A stretch of DNA of 64,000 bases from Treponema sp. GTDB taxonomy: Bacteria > Spirochaetota > Spirochaetia > Treponematales > Treponemataceae. The notes under the pieces were generated by a model, which did no database searches, was not told the origin of the DNA, and saw only the letters and a list, made by a program, of their open reading frames with translations. Location: positions 1-64,000 of the forward strand of contig JAILIC010000002.1 of NCBI GenBank assembly GCA_024695475.1, given 5' to 3'. Within the stretch, counting starts at the first letter, position 1, and every line of letters begins with the position of its first letter. The position numbers and the translations under genes were made by a program. Positions 63,681 to 64,000 of this stretch are shown one piece after another.

Positions 63681-64000
63681 ATGAAGAAAGCTTCAAATAA
63701 ACTTCATTTTACAAGTCTGATTGTCCAACTGCCATTCTATATAGCACTTTTTGGCATTGCAATCAGTACGCTAAATCTAACTGTCGGCTATTTTGTTTTT
63801 AAGCGCTTATTTGAACAGCAATATCATGATTTAACCCAACAAATAGCTCACACAGCTCTTTCCTACATAAATACCGATACCATTGAAACTTACGGAAAGA
63901 CATCCCTTGCTGATGAAGAATGGGAGATGACAAACAAAAAGCTCGAAAGCCTTACCGATACCGCACGTCTTGCTTATATCTATGTTACCATTCCCAACCT
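63681..64000 (+). CDS. Membrane sensor protein, N-terminal part only
   Basis: The frame runs open to the right edge, about 106 residues. It has a basic start, one hydrophobic helix (about 17-38: PFYIALFGIAIS and so on, ending FVF), then an outside domain beginning RLFEQQYHDLTQQIAHTALSYINTDTIETYG. This is the look of a sensor for a histidine kinase, diguanylate cyclase or chemotaxis protein. The output domain lies beyond the window. There is no ribosome site, and the -10 box ends 7 bases before the ATG. Confidence 0.7.
   Translation, partial: MKKASNKLHFTSLIVQLPFYIALFGIAISTLNLTVGYFVFKRLFEQQYHDLTQQIAHTALSYINTDTIETYGKTSLADEEWEMTNKKLESLTDTARLAYIYVTIPN

Overview
The window looks like a chromosomal segment of an anaerobic spirochaete, most likely Treponema or a close relative. 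This is an inference from the AT-rich sequence, from exported binding proteins whose signal peptides end in FANG or FAGG followed by SK, and from the mix of fermentative and signalling genes. There are no rRNA, tRNA or CRISPR genes, no complete insertion sequence, and no replication origin that I can recognise.

Left part (1-8.7 kb) is partly worn accessory DNA. It opens with the end of an Imm11-like immunity gene, a small Imm74-like reading frame, a 22-bp tandem repeat and a helix-turn-helix relic. Enolase follows, with its own promoter and a long leader hairpin. Then come a LysR regulator divergent from a tannase-like lipoprotein, a DUF2798 membrane protein, and a ptsI (PTS enzyme I) remnant coupled to ulaE and an araD/ulaF-type epimerase. 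The last three look like what is left of an ascorbate/pentose PTS operon.

8.7-21.1 kb holds a TlpA / CD1871A-type small protein / NapH-like ferredoxin / MATE operon, a tctCBA tricarboxylate transporter with three hairpins between tctC and tctB, a metal-ATPase cassette (DUF6110-like, P1B ATPase with an unusual membrane motif, HMA-like partner), a four-domain S1 protein and pyruvate kinase.

21.1-28.9 kb is the most unusual operon. A YesN/YesM-type two-component system with almost no extracellular sensor is followed by a two-domain ABC ATPase in which both nucleotide sites have decayed. A complete RbsA-RbsC-RbsB-type sugar transporter comes next, ended by a strong terminator.

28.9-49 kb carries aspartase, a Sel1-repeat protein, a fructosamine-kinase-like gene with a hydrolase, Lon, a Ser/Thr kinase with an adjacent PPP-like phosphatase, a trp operon (trpE, trpGD fusion, trpCF fusion, no trpA or trpB), a PfkB kinase, modBC without modA, a diguanylate cyclase and a DUF2974 hydrolase. 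Several of these genes have a -10 box ending about 7 nt before the ATG and no Shine-Dalgarno sequence, which suggests leaderless mRNAs.

49-61.5 kb is a minus-strand catabolic island. An M24 peptidase and a PrpR-type sigma-54 activator are followed by three ATGTTG/CAACAT inverted repeats and a near-consensus sigma-54 promoter. That promoter leads into a four-carbon-acid kinase, an iron-type alcohol dehydrogenase, PdxA2, a TAXI-TRAP binding protein and fused permease, a flavoprotein and a DapA-like aldolase, ending at a terminator. The likely job is uptake and breakdown of a threonate/erythronate-like acid.

Right end (61.6-64 kb) has a BI-1/YccA membrane protein convergent with an FtsH-like AAA protein that lacks its protease domain, and the start of a membrane sensor gene cut by the window edge.
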